NCBI GenBank assembly: GCA_018524725.1
Contig: JAEUWP010000253.1
Location: 1 to 17,115, forward strand
Reading direction: 5' to 3'
DNA: 17,115 nt
From: Podaxis mareebaensis
Lineage: Eukaryota; Basidiomycota; Agaricomycetes; Agaricales; Agaricaceae
A program made the position numbers and the translations under genes. Below the pieces are notes generated by a model. That model was given only the letters and a program-made list of their open reading frames with translations. It was not told the DNA's origin and searched no databases. This document shows positions 8,060-17,115 of this stretch, piece by piece. The first letter of the stretch is position 1. Every line of letters starts with the position of its first letter.

Positions 8060-9395
8060 ATGGAGAAGGAGATGGATGCAAGGATCGAGGACCCGTCTAA
8101 GCTGCTGGCACATCTCGAGGAGCACGAAAGGAAGGCGAGTCGAGTGGATGTTGATGTACGTTCATCCATCTATTTCATGTTCCTCGCCGAACCCGGTTAT
8201 TCTTAGTCACTGTAAGCGGACTCCTCGATTAACTCTTCGCTCTTCTCTCCCTTTCTTTTGTTATTCTTTGTTGGAGCCTTTACGACCTCCGACAACAGAC
8301 TACACCCTCCCATCGAAAAATGTCAGCTTCGGTTGGCTTGAGGGTGCGTTTGCCGCGTGATGCAGTGAATTTTCTCCACCCCTGGGGAAATGCATTTATG
8401 CACTCCCTCCCTGGGTGTGTGGGACTCCGATTTCGAAGAATCGATTACCCACTAAAACCCCCAGGGTTTGTTATCCAGTCCTCTCGAGAGTTTTCGTCTC
8501 TTCCCAAGATCCTACTCCATGTCTTTTCACTCTTCTCGCCTTACATCCGTCAAGATTATGTCCAATTATGCAACTGCCTTGATGAATATCATGGTGTGAT
8601 TGATTGGCTGAGCCGGATGGACAGCAATGGTGGTGAGATGGTCAACGGCCTTCTCTTCCCTTCTTTCCCTTATGGTGGTTCATGTGGTAGCATCACTTCG
8701 TAACAGCGTATCAAGCCAATCCTCATCGGATTCACCTCCTCATACTTGGCACCCTATACTCCCTCCCCTCACCTGTCCCATGCCGCTCTCAAAAAATCTA
8801 GAAACTGGAATACTTTGACTACATTGCCGAAGAGAAGGAGGCTTGGGAAGCCGTGGATGACACAAGGTATCGAATGACAGTGAATAGTGCTTCGGGCTCG
8901 GCTGAATCGCTAAATAATGTACGTCTTGGAATATTCTATCACACGGGAGGCAAACAGTTAACGTGTGTATGGTGCTCTCGATTGGGACAGGAGGAAATTG
9001 AAAGTGGTACTGAAGCTAGGAGCAGTGCTAACATTGAAACAAGCGCACAACGGAGTGAACGAGAGGGGAAGCTTGAGAAACGAAGGATGCCCACCTTCAC
9101 ATTCATTATTCTCGAAACTCGCCTTCACGAATAACGGGGCACAAAGCGGGGCAACAGGTAGGTGATGATGCTGTTGGTGATGAAGATCAGGCTCTCGTGG
9201 AGGATGAAATGGATATCGAGATTGCCAATGAGCCTGGCGGTACAAGGGACGATGGCACAAGTGGTAACCGGCTGGGGAGCGACGACACCAAGGAGGTTTA
9301 GCTGATGCTCTTCGCATCAACGCAGGCGATCAGGCTGCCAGTTCTCTTGATGGCCACGACTGGTAAGTTACAAATATCTCTCGCCTATGCAGCGA
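8060..9395 (+). pseudogene. Degenerate multi-exon coding remnant, charged protein, unidentified
   Basis: Two pieces splice in phase: 8060-8155, which begins with ATG and reads MEKEMDARIEDPSKLLAHLE and then EHERKASRVDVD before a GTACGT donor, and 8802-8918, preceded by TCTAG, which reads KLEYFDYIAEEKEAWEAVDD and then TRYRMTVNSASGSAESLNN before GTACGT. The 646-bp gap between them is more than ten times the usual intron here. Further on, about 8990-9134 reads EEIESGTEARSSANIETS, and about 9166-9298 reads DDAVGDEDQALVEDEMDIEI and then SDDTKE, shifting frame near 9295 into GGLADALRINAGDQAASSLD and GHDW before GTAAGT (about 9370). The pieces look like one acidic, helical protein, broken by at least one shift and perhaps an insertion in the first intron. 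I do not recognise the family. It may still be partly transcribed. Confidence 0.35.
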
Positions 9396-9915
9396 AGGAA
9401 ATGCGAGGTCTAGGCCCGAAGGATCGTGACCTCTGGCGAGGATATTATGGGTGTGGATGTATCATGTGGGAGGCTCTGAAGCGGCTGGGTAGTGAAATAA
9501 TGTAGTGACGAATATGGTATAGCTGCGAAGAATGGGCGGTGCTGATATGTATGAATGTGGCTGGGCCAGGCGAGATGATAGAATATGTATGTGTTGCGAT
9601 GTTGATACGGTGAATGGAAAGTTGGCATATGCTAGAAGTGCGAGCCTGGGCCAGGAGTCGAAAAGCAGGATGGCAGCGTAGGCGTAAAGGACAGCAAGTG
9701 TCCAGGGTGAGAGGCCCCGCCAAGCTAACGTGATGGACAGAGAAGGACTTCAAGGAACTTTGACATCGAGCGCTAATCGATAATCTGATGCCTCGAGGCC
9801 AACACACATGTCAACCCGTATATTAACCCTGGCTATTCCTACCCCTCCCACTTCTATCCTGTCTGTTCGTTGACTACCTTCGATTGTACATTCTTCCCCC
9901 GCTTATCGGTTTACA
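9396..9915. other. Upstream region of the NLR gene
   Basis: The first 100 bases carry the end of a short coding-like frame (AKEMRGLGPKDRDLWRGYYG, stop near 9505). The rest looks non-coding. The last 80 bases before the NLR start are pyrimidine-rich on the plus strand, as is common in basidiomycete promoters. Confidence 0.4.
9819..9826 (+). promoter_or_regulatory. Possible TATA element of the NLR gene
   Basis: TATATTAA lies 90 bp upstream of the ATG at 9916 and is followed by a C/T-rich tract. Position and strand fit a core promoter, but this is a short motif without other support. Confidence 0.35.
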
Positions 9916-12900
9916 ATGCCCCTTTTTTCGAGATTCTCCAAAACGGGAAAGCAAGATACGTCGGCCCAACCTGCAGGAAATCCGGAGCGTCACAGCTTTT
10001 CTGCACTCATTACAAGAGCCACAGCTCTTGGGACTCTTGTAGCTCCTGCCCTTCCAAGAGTCGGAACACCTCCCGCATCTGCGACCACACCAGTTCTCTC
10101 AAGATCCGAAACCCCTTCTCGTCCTCCCGAGACTCCTCAGGATCCCCCAACAGCTCACGGCGCTTCTGCCCCCGTTCCAGGGGCTTCTCACGACCTCCCA
10201 ACGCCCCCAAACCCAACTCCCCCTGCACCTGCGACCCCTCCGGCGTTCCCAAGTGATCAAACCCCAGCACCGCCCGCCGGTAACGAGTATGAAGCCGCCG
10301 TCTGGGTTCCGACCGCGTCACAAAACCAGCCAACACGGATCGAGAAAGCGAAAGCGATGGGCAGCACTGTCCTTCATGGATTGGTAGTTGTAGCAGAAGG
10401 ACTCAAGGAATGTTCGGATCTCTTTCTACCCCTGAAAGCTGCTGCCGCGGCGTTCTTAACACTTCACAAGATCGTCGATGTGCGTAGGCCACTTCCTTTG
10501 TATTCACGCTATTGAGCTCCGATTGGCAGGGTGTATCCACGAACAAAGAGGAGCTAGAAGGACTCGGGGCAAGATTGAATGCTATCCTATCATTGGTCCA
10601 AAGGTACAAAAAAGAAGGAGGATTGGGTGTGTTTGGAGAAAGAGTCCAAAGTTTCTCCACGTGCGTATTGGCCTCACTTTCTTGCTCTTGCTTTCTTATC
10701 TTATTTCTCTTTGGCGGTCTCACAGAGCTATCGTGCGCTTGATTAATGCTATCCAGCACTTGCAAGATCGACCATTGGCGGTCCGCACTGCCGAGGTCTC
10801 GAATGATGCTGGGATGATACAAAGGACGCTGAGGAGCCTCAACAGCGCTTGTGACCTCTTCCTGGTAGGCATTCAAACCGTGGGTCGTGCTCCTGCATGC
10901 ATGGTGCTCATCGCGTTCCACAGATCGATATGCAACTCCACACCAATACAACCGTGCAACATACCAATACAACCGTGCAACATACCAATACAACCGTGCA
11001 ACATACCAATACAACCGTACAGCATATGTCAGAAGTAAGTGATTCTGAGCCTGAGAAAATGCTTTCGGCCTCATATATTCCATTGACAGATGCTGAAATC
11101 CGGTAGGCTGCTCCTTGAGAATGACAACTTGGGGTTCTCACATCATTACAGGCCTGATTGACAAACTTCGTTCCGAGGGCGCTTCATATAAAACCCGGCA
11201 CTCCGCCTATGGTGACCCCACGGGATGCATGGCCGGTACACGCGTCAATGTCCTCAAAGAGTTGGAAGCCCAGGCTTCTGACGAGCAAGGCGTTAAGGTG
11301 CATTGGCTTGCAGGAATGGCAGGCATCGGAAAGTCGACGATCGCGCAGTCGCTGTGCGAGCGCTTGGACGAACAGCAAACGCTTGGGGCGAGTTTCTTTT
11401 GCTCTCGAGCTTCAGAGAAGACTAAGAACGCGAGCCGCATCATCCCGGGTATCGCATACGGCCTTGCCAGGGGTTCACCTACTGTCACTGCGGAGCTCGC
11501 GAAAGTCCTGGCGGAGGACCCGGATTTAGTGGAGTCAAACAACATGCAAGAGCAATTCAAAAAACTCGTTGTTGACCCAGTACGGAAAGCCGTCAATGGC
11601 CGGGTCGGGATTTACAAGGTTGTCGTCATCGATGCTCTCGACGAATGCACAAAACCCGACCACGTCAATCGCTTCATCCGGGTGATTCTCAGTTCTGCTT
11701 CGGACCTTCCCCTCAAGTTCTTCCTCGTCAGTAGAGCCGATCATTCTATTACTACTGCCTTCAATTCGTCGAACGGTTCCCACAATACTTTCTTGCTTCA
11801 CGAGGTCGAGAAAAGCGTAGTGGAGAGCGACATCCAGATGTACGTGAAGGCATCACTGGACGATATCAAGAAGAGCTGTGATCCTGACAAGGAGGATGGG
11901 TGGCCTCCCGATAGCGAATTGTCTCAAATTGTCAAGGACTCTGGGAAACTTTTTGTCTATGCAGCTACGGCAGTGCGCTATATTCGAGCTGGCCGGGGCA
12001 ATTACAAACAGCGCCTCACGTTGTTGACCAAACCCACAAGGAGTCAGCAGCAAACTTTGACCCTCGATGAGCTCTACGGAGGTATTGTCACCCAAGCTTG
12101 TGACGATCGAGAAGAAGAAGAACTGTCACAGATGGAGACCCTCGTCTCATTCATCGTATTCCTACAACAGCCGTTATCACTCAAGGCCATTTCTGCATTG
12201 TCCAAGATACCAGAGGCGGAGACGCACCTATCACTGTTCAGCTCTGTCATTCACATTCCTGCCGAAGAAAGCGCTCCTATCTCCGCATTTCATGCATCCT
12301 TCCCTGAATTCCTTATAGACCCCAAACGCTGCCCACCAAAACGTTTCTCCCCATTCACCCCTCTCCTCCCCGGCCATGGTCATGCAGAACTTGCATTCAA
12401 ATGCCTCGAGCTCATGAATGGGTCACTCAAGTATAACATCTGTGAGGTCCCTGAAGAATTGACCGTCTCGTGTATGGACAGGACCAACCCACCTGAGGAT
12501 GCCAACAAAATCCCCGAAGCACTCAAATACGCGTGTATTTACTGGGCCACCCATTTAAGTTGGGCCATGGAATCAAGTACATCGACCTTCACATCCGTTA
12601 TCGATGCTCTGCGCAACTTCCTGAAAACCCACCTCTTGCATTGGATGGAGTGTCTGAGTATAATTGGTGAACTGAGGACAGGGGTTAAGTCGCTTCTCGG
12701 TGCAAGCACTACTCTCTCAGTAAGTCTTAATCATGAGAAAGCAAAGTCCACATGCTGATGTATCATGGCAGTGCATCCAGACCGCGGGTGAGGACCTGCG
12801 ACGGCTCGTTGATGATGCCTGTCGATTTCTGAGGATGAATTTCGAGGGCATTGAGCAGCATTGTTTCGAGGTTTACCAGTCAGCGTTCACATGGATTCCC

Positions 12901-14631
12901 AAGAAGTGCCTGATGCGTCAAGTTTATGCTGCACAAGTGAAGGGGCCACGAAGTGTCGTAATGGGTCTACCCAACTCCTGGGGACCGATGGAACACTGCA
13001 TGGGTGGAGGTTCGGGCATCAATTCTGTCGCTTTCTCGCCCGACGGCACACGAGTTGCCTCCGGATCGGATGATCGGACGGTGAGGATTTGGAATGTGGG
13101 GACAGGCGAGGAGGAAGCGCAGTTGGAGGGCCACACGGGTTGGGTGCGGTCTGTCGCTTTCTCGCCCGACGGCACGCGAGTTGCCTCTGGATCGAACGAT
13201 CGGACGGTGAGGATTTGGAATGTGGGGACAGGCGAGGAGGAAGCGCAGTTGGAGGGCCACACGGAGAAGGTGTTGTCTGTTGCTTTCTCGCCCGATGGCA
13301 CGCGAGTTGCCTCCGGATCGGAAGATGGGACGGTGAGGATTTGGAATGTGGGGACAGGCGAGGAGGAAGCGCAGTTGGAGGGCCACACGGAGGAGGTGTT
13401 GTCTGTCGCTTTCTCGCCCGACGGCACGCGAGTTGCCTCTGGATCGAATGATCGGACGGTGAGGATTTGGAATGTGGGGACAGGCTCAGAGGAAGCGCAG
13501 TTGGAGGGCCACACGGGTTGGGTGTGGTCTGTCTCTTTCTCGCCCGACGGCACGCGAGTTGCCTCCGGATCGGAAGATCGGACGGCGAGGATTTGGAATG
13601 TGGGGACAGGCGAGGAGGAAGCGCAGTTGGAGGGCCACACGGGTCGGGTGAGGTCTGTCGCTTTCTCGCCCGACGGCACGCGAGTTGCCTCCGGATCGTT
13701 CGATCAGACGGTGAGGATTTGGAATGTGGGGACAGGCGAGGAGGAAGCGCAGTTGGAGGGCCACACGCGGGAGGTGTTGTCTGTCGCTTTCTCACCCGAC
13801 GGCACGCGAGTTGCCTCCGGATCGGAAGATCGGACGGTGAGGATTTGGAATGTGGGGACAGGCGAGGAGGAAGCGCAGTTGGAGGGCCACACGCGGGAGG
13901 TGTTGTCTGTCGCTTTCTCACCCGACGGCACGCGAGTTGCCTCCGGATCGGAAGATGGGACGGTGAGGATTTGGAATGTGGGGACAGGCGAGGAGGAAGC
14001 GCAGTTGGAGGGCCACACGAGTTGGGTGTGGTCTGTCGCTTTCTCGCCCGACGGCACGCGAGTTGCCTCCGGATCGTTTGATGGGACGGTGAGGATTTGG
14101 AATGTGGGGACAGGCGAGGAGGAAGCGCAGTTGGAGGGCCACACGGATTCGGTGTTGTCTGTTGCTTTCTCGCCCGATGGCACGCGAGTTACCTCCGGAT
14201 CGGAAGATCGGACGGTGAGGATTTGGAATGTGGGGACAGGCCAGGAGGAAGTGCAGTTGGAGGGCCACACGGGTCCGGTGTGGTCTGTCGCTTTCTCGCC
14301 CGACGGCACGCGAGTTACCTCTGGATCGAACGATGGGACGGTGAGGATTTGGAATGTGCGGACAGGCGAGGAGGAAGTCAATTTAGCCGGCGGCTCAGAC
14401 AAACTTGAACTCCAGTTGTGTCCCTTTTTGCTTTCCTTATCTGCTGATGATAAATGGGTGGTGGGTACACATCATCATCGCTGGATCCCCCTTCATTATC
14501 GAACCAAGAGGGTAAGCCCTTTTTTTGGTGGACCACTACATCCGAGCATCATGATTTTCGTGATTCTGTAACAGGTTATGGTTATTATTCTAGCTAAGGT
14601 AGATAACATCCATACCTTAGACATTGTCTGA
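9916..14631 (+). CDS. NLR-like receptor: helical N-domain, NACHT ATPase, eleven WD40 repeats
   Basis: Proposed exons: 9916-10479, 10530-10660, 10726-10864, 10924-11034, 11090-11102, 11152-12719, 12772-14511, 14575-14631; 4,323 nt, about 1,440 residues, all introns GT..AG and 49-65 bp. Residues 45-130 are Pro-rich. Residues 148-278 form amphipathic helices (EGLKECSDLFLPLKAAAAAF), resembling the HeLo/MLKL-type four-helix domains of basidiomycete NLRs. Residues 285-312 are four HTNTTVQ-type repeats. NACHT: Walker A GMAGIGKST (374-382), Walker B VVIDALDEC (about 477-485), sensor-like FLVSRAD. FHASFPEFLIDP and LKYACIYWATHL follow, as in related proteins. WD40 repeats span 925-1386, then a short tail. 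By family, WD40 units sense a ligand, NACHT oligomerises, and the N-domain triggers a response, often cell death in non-self recognition; the ligand is unknown. The last exon is the least certain: without that splice, translation stops at 14571. Confidence 0.85.
10942..11025 (+). repeat. Four 21-bp tandem repeats encoding (T)NTTVQH
   Basis: Units start at 10942, 10963, 10984 and 11005. The first three are identical; the fourth has two third-position changes (GTA CAG for GTG CAA). They lie in NLR exon 4 in phase, so gain or loss of units only changes the linker length by seven residues. The Asn/Thr/Gln/Val-rich linker sits between the helical N-domain and the NACHT domain. Confidence 0.95.
13018..14403 (+). 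repeat. Eleven 126-bp tandem repeats encoding WD40 units
   Basis: Each unit is exactly 126 bp (42 residues) and reads VxSVAFSPDGTRVASGSxDx, then TVRIWNVGTGEEEAQLEGHT and two variable residues. Eleven units in a row differ at only a few bases. Differences concentrate at unit positions 2, 18, 20, 41 and 42. The first unit starts INSVAF and the last degenerates after VRTGEEEVNLAGG. Because the unit is a multiple of three and free of stops, long spurious open frames appear in other frames and on the other strand. Confidence 0.97.
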
Positions 14632-14899
14632 GACCAGCAACAGTATCCTGATGATTTTGATGACTTTGGCATTACTTTGAATGTATCAGCTCAACTAGTA
14701 AAGACTTGTCGATTAAATGAGTTGAACTCAACTCTACGAGAAGCTAACTAAACAAGAGACAACAACAATAGAGAAAACAACATACCATTAGACTATGTGA
14801 CCCCACAAATGTTTTACATACATATTAAATTTTATAATTATTCTTATGATACTGTGGACACATTGGACTATCCGTCCCCAGTTCTGGCGCTAGCTTCTT
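14632..14899. other. AT-rich 3' flank of the NLR gene
   Basis: AT-rich, with only short open frames; probably the NLR 3' untranslated region and spacer. A small inverted repeat (GAGTTGA..TCAACTC, about 14719-14734) is present; I attach no function to it. Confidence 0.4.
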
Positions 14900-17115
14900 G
14901 ACCGTCCAGATGCAGCTTCTGAGACTGCAGTAGGAAGTGACGATCCTCGTAGACGGGCGAAGTCCCTTGCCAGGCCGCTGCCTAAACCACAAGCCACTCA
15001 TTCCGCTCCAACACCACCATTTGATGCCAGGGGCTACGAGACTGACGGATCATGAAAGTCGAAAAAGAAGTAGACGAAGAAGGATGCTTAGGAAGAGGAG
15101 GACGTGAAAAATACCAAGGGTCTGTTCTTCCGCCCAGAGAACAAGTTGTCGAAAGGGGATTTGGATAAGGGGGACTTGGTGGAGAGCAAGGATAAGGAGC
15201 AGCCTGCGTTGCCTATCGCAGAGATTTGCGACAACATTGAATAGAGATACTGGTGCGCCCATGATGTTTCCTGGATCTCTCGGAGGCGGTGAAGGGCGAC
15301 TCGGGATGGACCTTGGGCTTGGGATGTCCGGGGATATGTTTTCGACAGCGTCCTCACCCTCACAGACGAGTAGACCTGCATCACCAACCGTTACTCCATC
15401 ATTGGCGACGATCGCACAATCACCCGCTTTGCCTGCCTCGGCTAGTCTATCCCTTCCGCAACCACAGCTACAATCGCATACATCCAATTTGAAAAAAAAG
15501 CCGATGATTTCATTTCCTCCGATGCGTACAGGTCTTGATCTCAGCTCCACTGCTGGCTCTGGCGTCCCCAATGCCCTGAAGTGGTGGTTACTCCTCCAAG
15601 TCCTACGCCCCCAACCACGGCGGTATCAGGTGTTCCAAGCACCATCCGGGACCTACAGATCTTCTCAGTGATCCTCCTCGATCGCCTTCCCACCCCCTAC
15701 TTTCGCATCAACAGTCCCAACCACAAGGTGGTCTGTCGAGACAAGTTTCCTTGTCGACCCTGCATGCTGACACACCTATCACTGGTCGGACGTCACCTAT
15801 TCCGATGGTGCATTCAACATCACCACTTCCATCATCGGGTCGCATTTCGTCCATGCCCTGCGGTCCGACGGTAACTCTAGGAACATCGCCCTCAGGAAGA
15901 CATTCACAGTCACATGGTCCACCGAGCAAGTTTTCCCATTATGATATTCCACCACCAAGCCCACTGCCGTTCAGTGCTTCGTCTAGTGTCCCCACTGTTA
16001 CTGATGCTGCGGCAACCCAGAATGAAAACTTGAGCGCCAATGTGGATACCGCGGTGATGTGGATTGCCGTTGCCGTCACCTTTGTTAGTGATGCCCCCGA
16101 GTTTCAAAGGCAGTGGTGCTGTGGAAATGGAAGTGGGAAAGCGGTGGTGTTCCACCGACGAGTTTTAATCCTTTGTCTGCGGCTGCCGGAAGTGCGTTGA
16201 GGGTGAGGGTACAAAAGCAGCTGACCCAGCAGGGTGTTCCACCACTTCTGCTGGTGCGAGCACTGGGACCTGTGCGAATACAAATGGGACTACGAATGGA
16301 GCTTCGAACATCCCTGTTATCAATACGCCCAACGCGAACAGGAGCACCAGTATCTGAGGCAGAGAGTCCCTCTTTCCTGTCCTCCCCATCTCCGGCAACC
16401 GTAACAAACTCCCGTCACACACTAATAATCTCCTCGTTAGGACCAATACCTCTCTGCCACTATGTACAATGTCCCCTAGATCTGCTTGGGAAGACGGTGT
16501 GTCCGACAAACTTAGTAGCCGCCATGAAGAGGAGGACGATGACGGGATGGAGAACGTCAGAGGCGTGCTTGCGAAAGTTTAGAGAGTCGAGAACTGATGA
16601 CGGGTGGAGGAAGATGGAGGAAGAGCGAGAAGCCAGTGTTATTGCTAGTAGGAGATGTTTCGAGGCATTCCAGCGGAGTGATGCCCCGTCCATCGCGAAT
16701 TCAAACGTCAGCGGAATCAATCCGCCAGTGTCATCATCGCCTTCATCGGGGTTGAATGTACCTGTGGCCGGGGATAGATTGAGTGCAATGAGTGGAAGCA
16801 GCAGTGGGGAGTATGACAGGTTTATGATTGAGGAGTACTATGGGCTTGGGCAAGGGGATGGTAATGGAGGTGCTTCTGGACCTTCTCGACGAGGGAAACG
16901 TACAACAACAGTGAATATGCGTATGACGATGATGTGGAAGCTGCGTCATATTATCCGGACGACGAGGTCCCCTCCACCAACCGTCGCCCTCGTCGGCCCA
17001 GATCGATGTTATACCTCTCCGACGAAGAGCATGACCCCGATGTATTTGGTAGCAACAAAACCACATGCAATAGCAGATGGGTGGGAGCATATATAGTCGT
17101 GCGAGCTTCCTCGAT
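14900..17115 (+). pseudogene. Long Ser/Pro-rich and acidic protein pseudogene, unidentified, reaching the right edge
   Basis: Coding composition runs on the plus strand to the edge but jumps frame repeatedly. Successive blocks: 14900-15241 (DDPRRRAKSLARPLPKPQ; then NTKGLFFRPENKLSKGDLDK) with in-frame TGA 15053, TAG 15071 and TAG 15089; 15237-15580 (GAPMMFPGSLGGGEGRLGMD; SRPASPTVTPS); 15581 to about 15648 (TPPSPTPPTTAVSGVPST); 15649 to about 16080 (HADTPITGRTSPIPMVHSTS; KFSHYDIPPPSPLPFSASSS); about 16143-16200 (VPPTSFNPLSAAAGSAL); 16220 to about 16570 (SWE-type acidic RSAWEDGVSDKLSSRHEEED) with a TGA near 16354; about 16570-16890 (DRLSAMSGSSSGEYDRFMIE); 16892 to the edge (YAYDDDVEAASYYPDDEVPS; RSMLYLSDEEHDPDVFG). 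Blocks abut with no intron-sized gaps, so small indels fit better than splicing. A signalling or nuclear scaffold is conceivable; I cannot name the family. Confidence 0.5.

Noticed and set aside
8320..8703. Plus-strand frame of 127 codons after a pyrimidine-rich tract, as a gene
   Set aside because: The ATG context is acceptable, but the protein has no recognisable pattern and lies between two pieces that splice together in phase; kept only as a possible insertion.
10942..11025. CRISPR-like short repeats
   Set aside because: The four 21-bp units are contiguous without spacers and lie in frame in a eukaryotic exon.
10403..11083. Minus-strand frame of 226 codons with a repeated RLYWYVA motif
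   Set aside because: It is the reverse reading of NLR exons and the 21-bp repeats; the plus strand has consistent exons and splice sites.
12924..14402. Minus-strand open frames of 116-300 codons across the WD40 array
   Set aside because: They arise because the 126-bp unit is a multiple of three and has no stop in those frames; their sequence is a simple repeat (for example PSGEKATD) and the plus-strand frame is a clear WD40 protein.
14719..14734. Small palindrome GAGTTGA..TCAACTC as terminator or operator
   Set aside because: Too short, no matching context in a eukaryotic 3' flank; chance occurrence is likely.
15050..15571. Minus-strand frame of 173 codons
   Set aside because: It mirrors the Ser/Pro-rich plus-strand blocks; composition is irregular and has no start context or domain.

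Overview
The window is fungal nuclear DNA, most likely from an Agaricomycete (mushroom-forming basidiomycete). The evidence is the many 47-65 bp GT..AG introns, an F-box gene and a P450 of the kind common in that class, and a large NACHT-WD40 gene of the fungal NLR type. I saw no tRNA, rRNA or bacterial-type feature.

Layout, left to right. (1) 1-583, minus: 5' part of an F-box protein gene that runs off the left edge. (2) 1280-4197, minus: a cytochrome P450 gene whose ten exons rejoin to a 520-residue protein with every P450 hallmark, but whose codon 386 is split by an 880-bp pogo/Tigger-like DNA transposon (1792-2671; 24-bp perfect terminal inverted repeats, TA target duplication). The element keeps only a C-terminal piece of a transposase. 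(3) 4235-7620, minus: a string of decayed coding pieces, including a Ser/Thr/Pro-rich pseudogene (6192-7620) with in-frame stops and shifts. (4) 8060-9395, plus: more coding-like pieces, two of which splice in phase. (5) 9916-14631, plus: the one complete large gene, an eight-exon NLR-like receptor of about 1,440 residues. It has a Pro-rich leader, a helical N-domain, four HTNTTVQ repeats, a NACHT ATPase and eleven almost identical 42-residue WD40 repeats. (6) 14900-17115, plus: a long Ser/Pro-rich and acidic pseudogene read in successive frames.

The most interesting parts are the NLR, whose WD40 units look freshly shuffled and vary at a few surface positions as in fungal allorecognition genes, and the transposon insertion, which can be undone on paper to the base and gives back the P450 frame. 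The NLR sits among decayed genes, which fits a fast-changing accessory region. All functional statements are from sequence reading and family knowledge; no database search was run.
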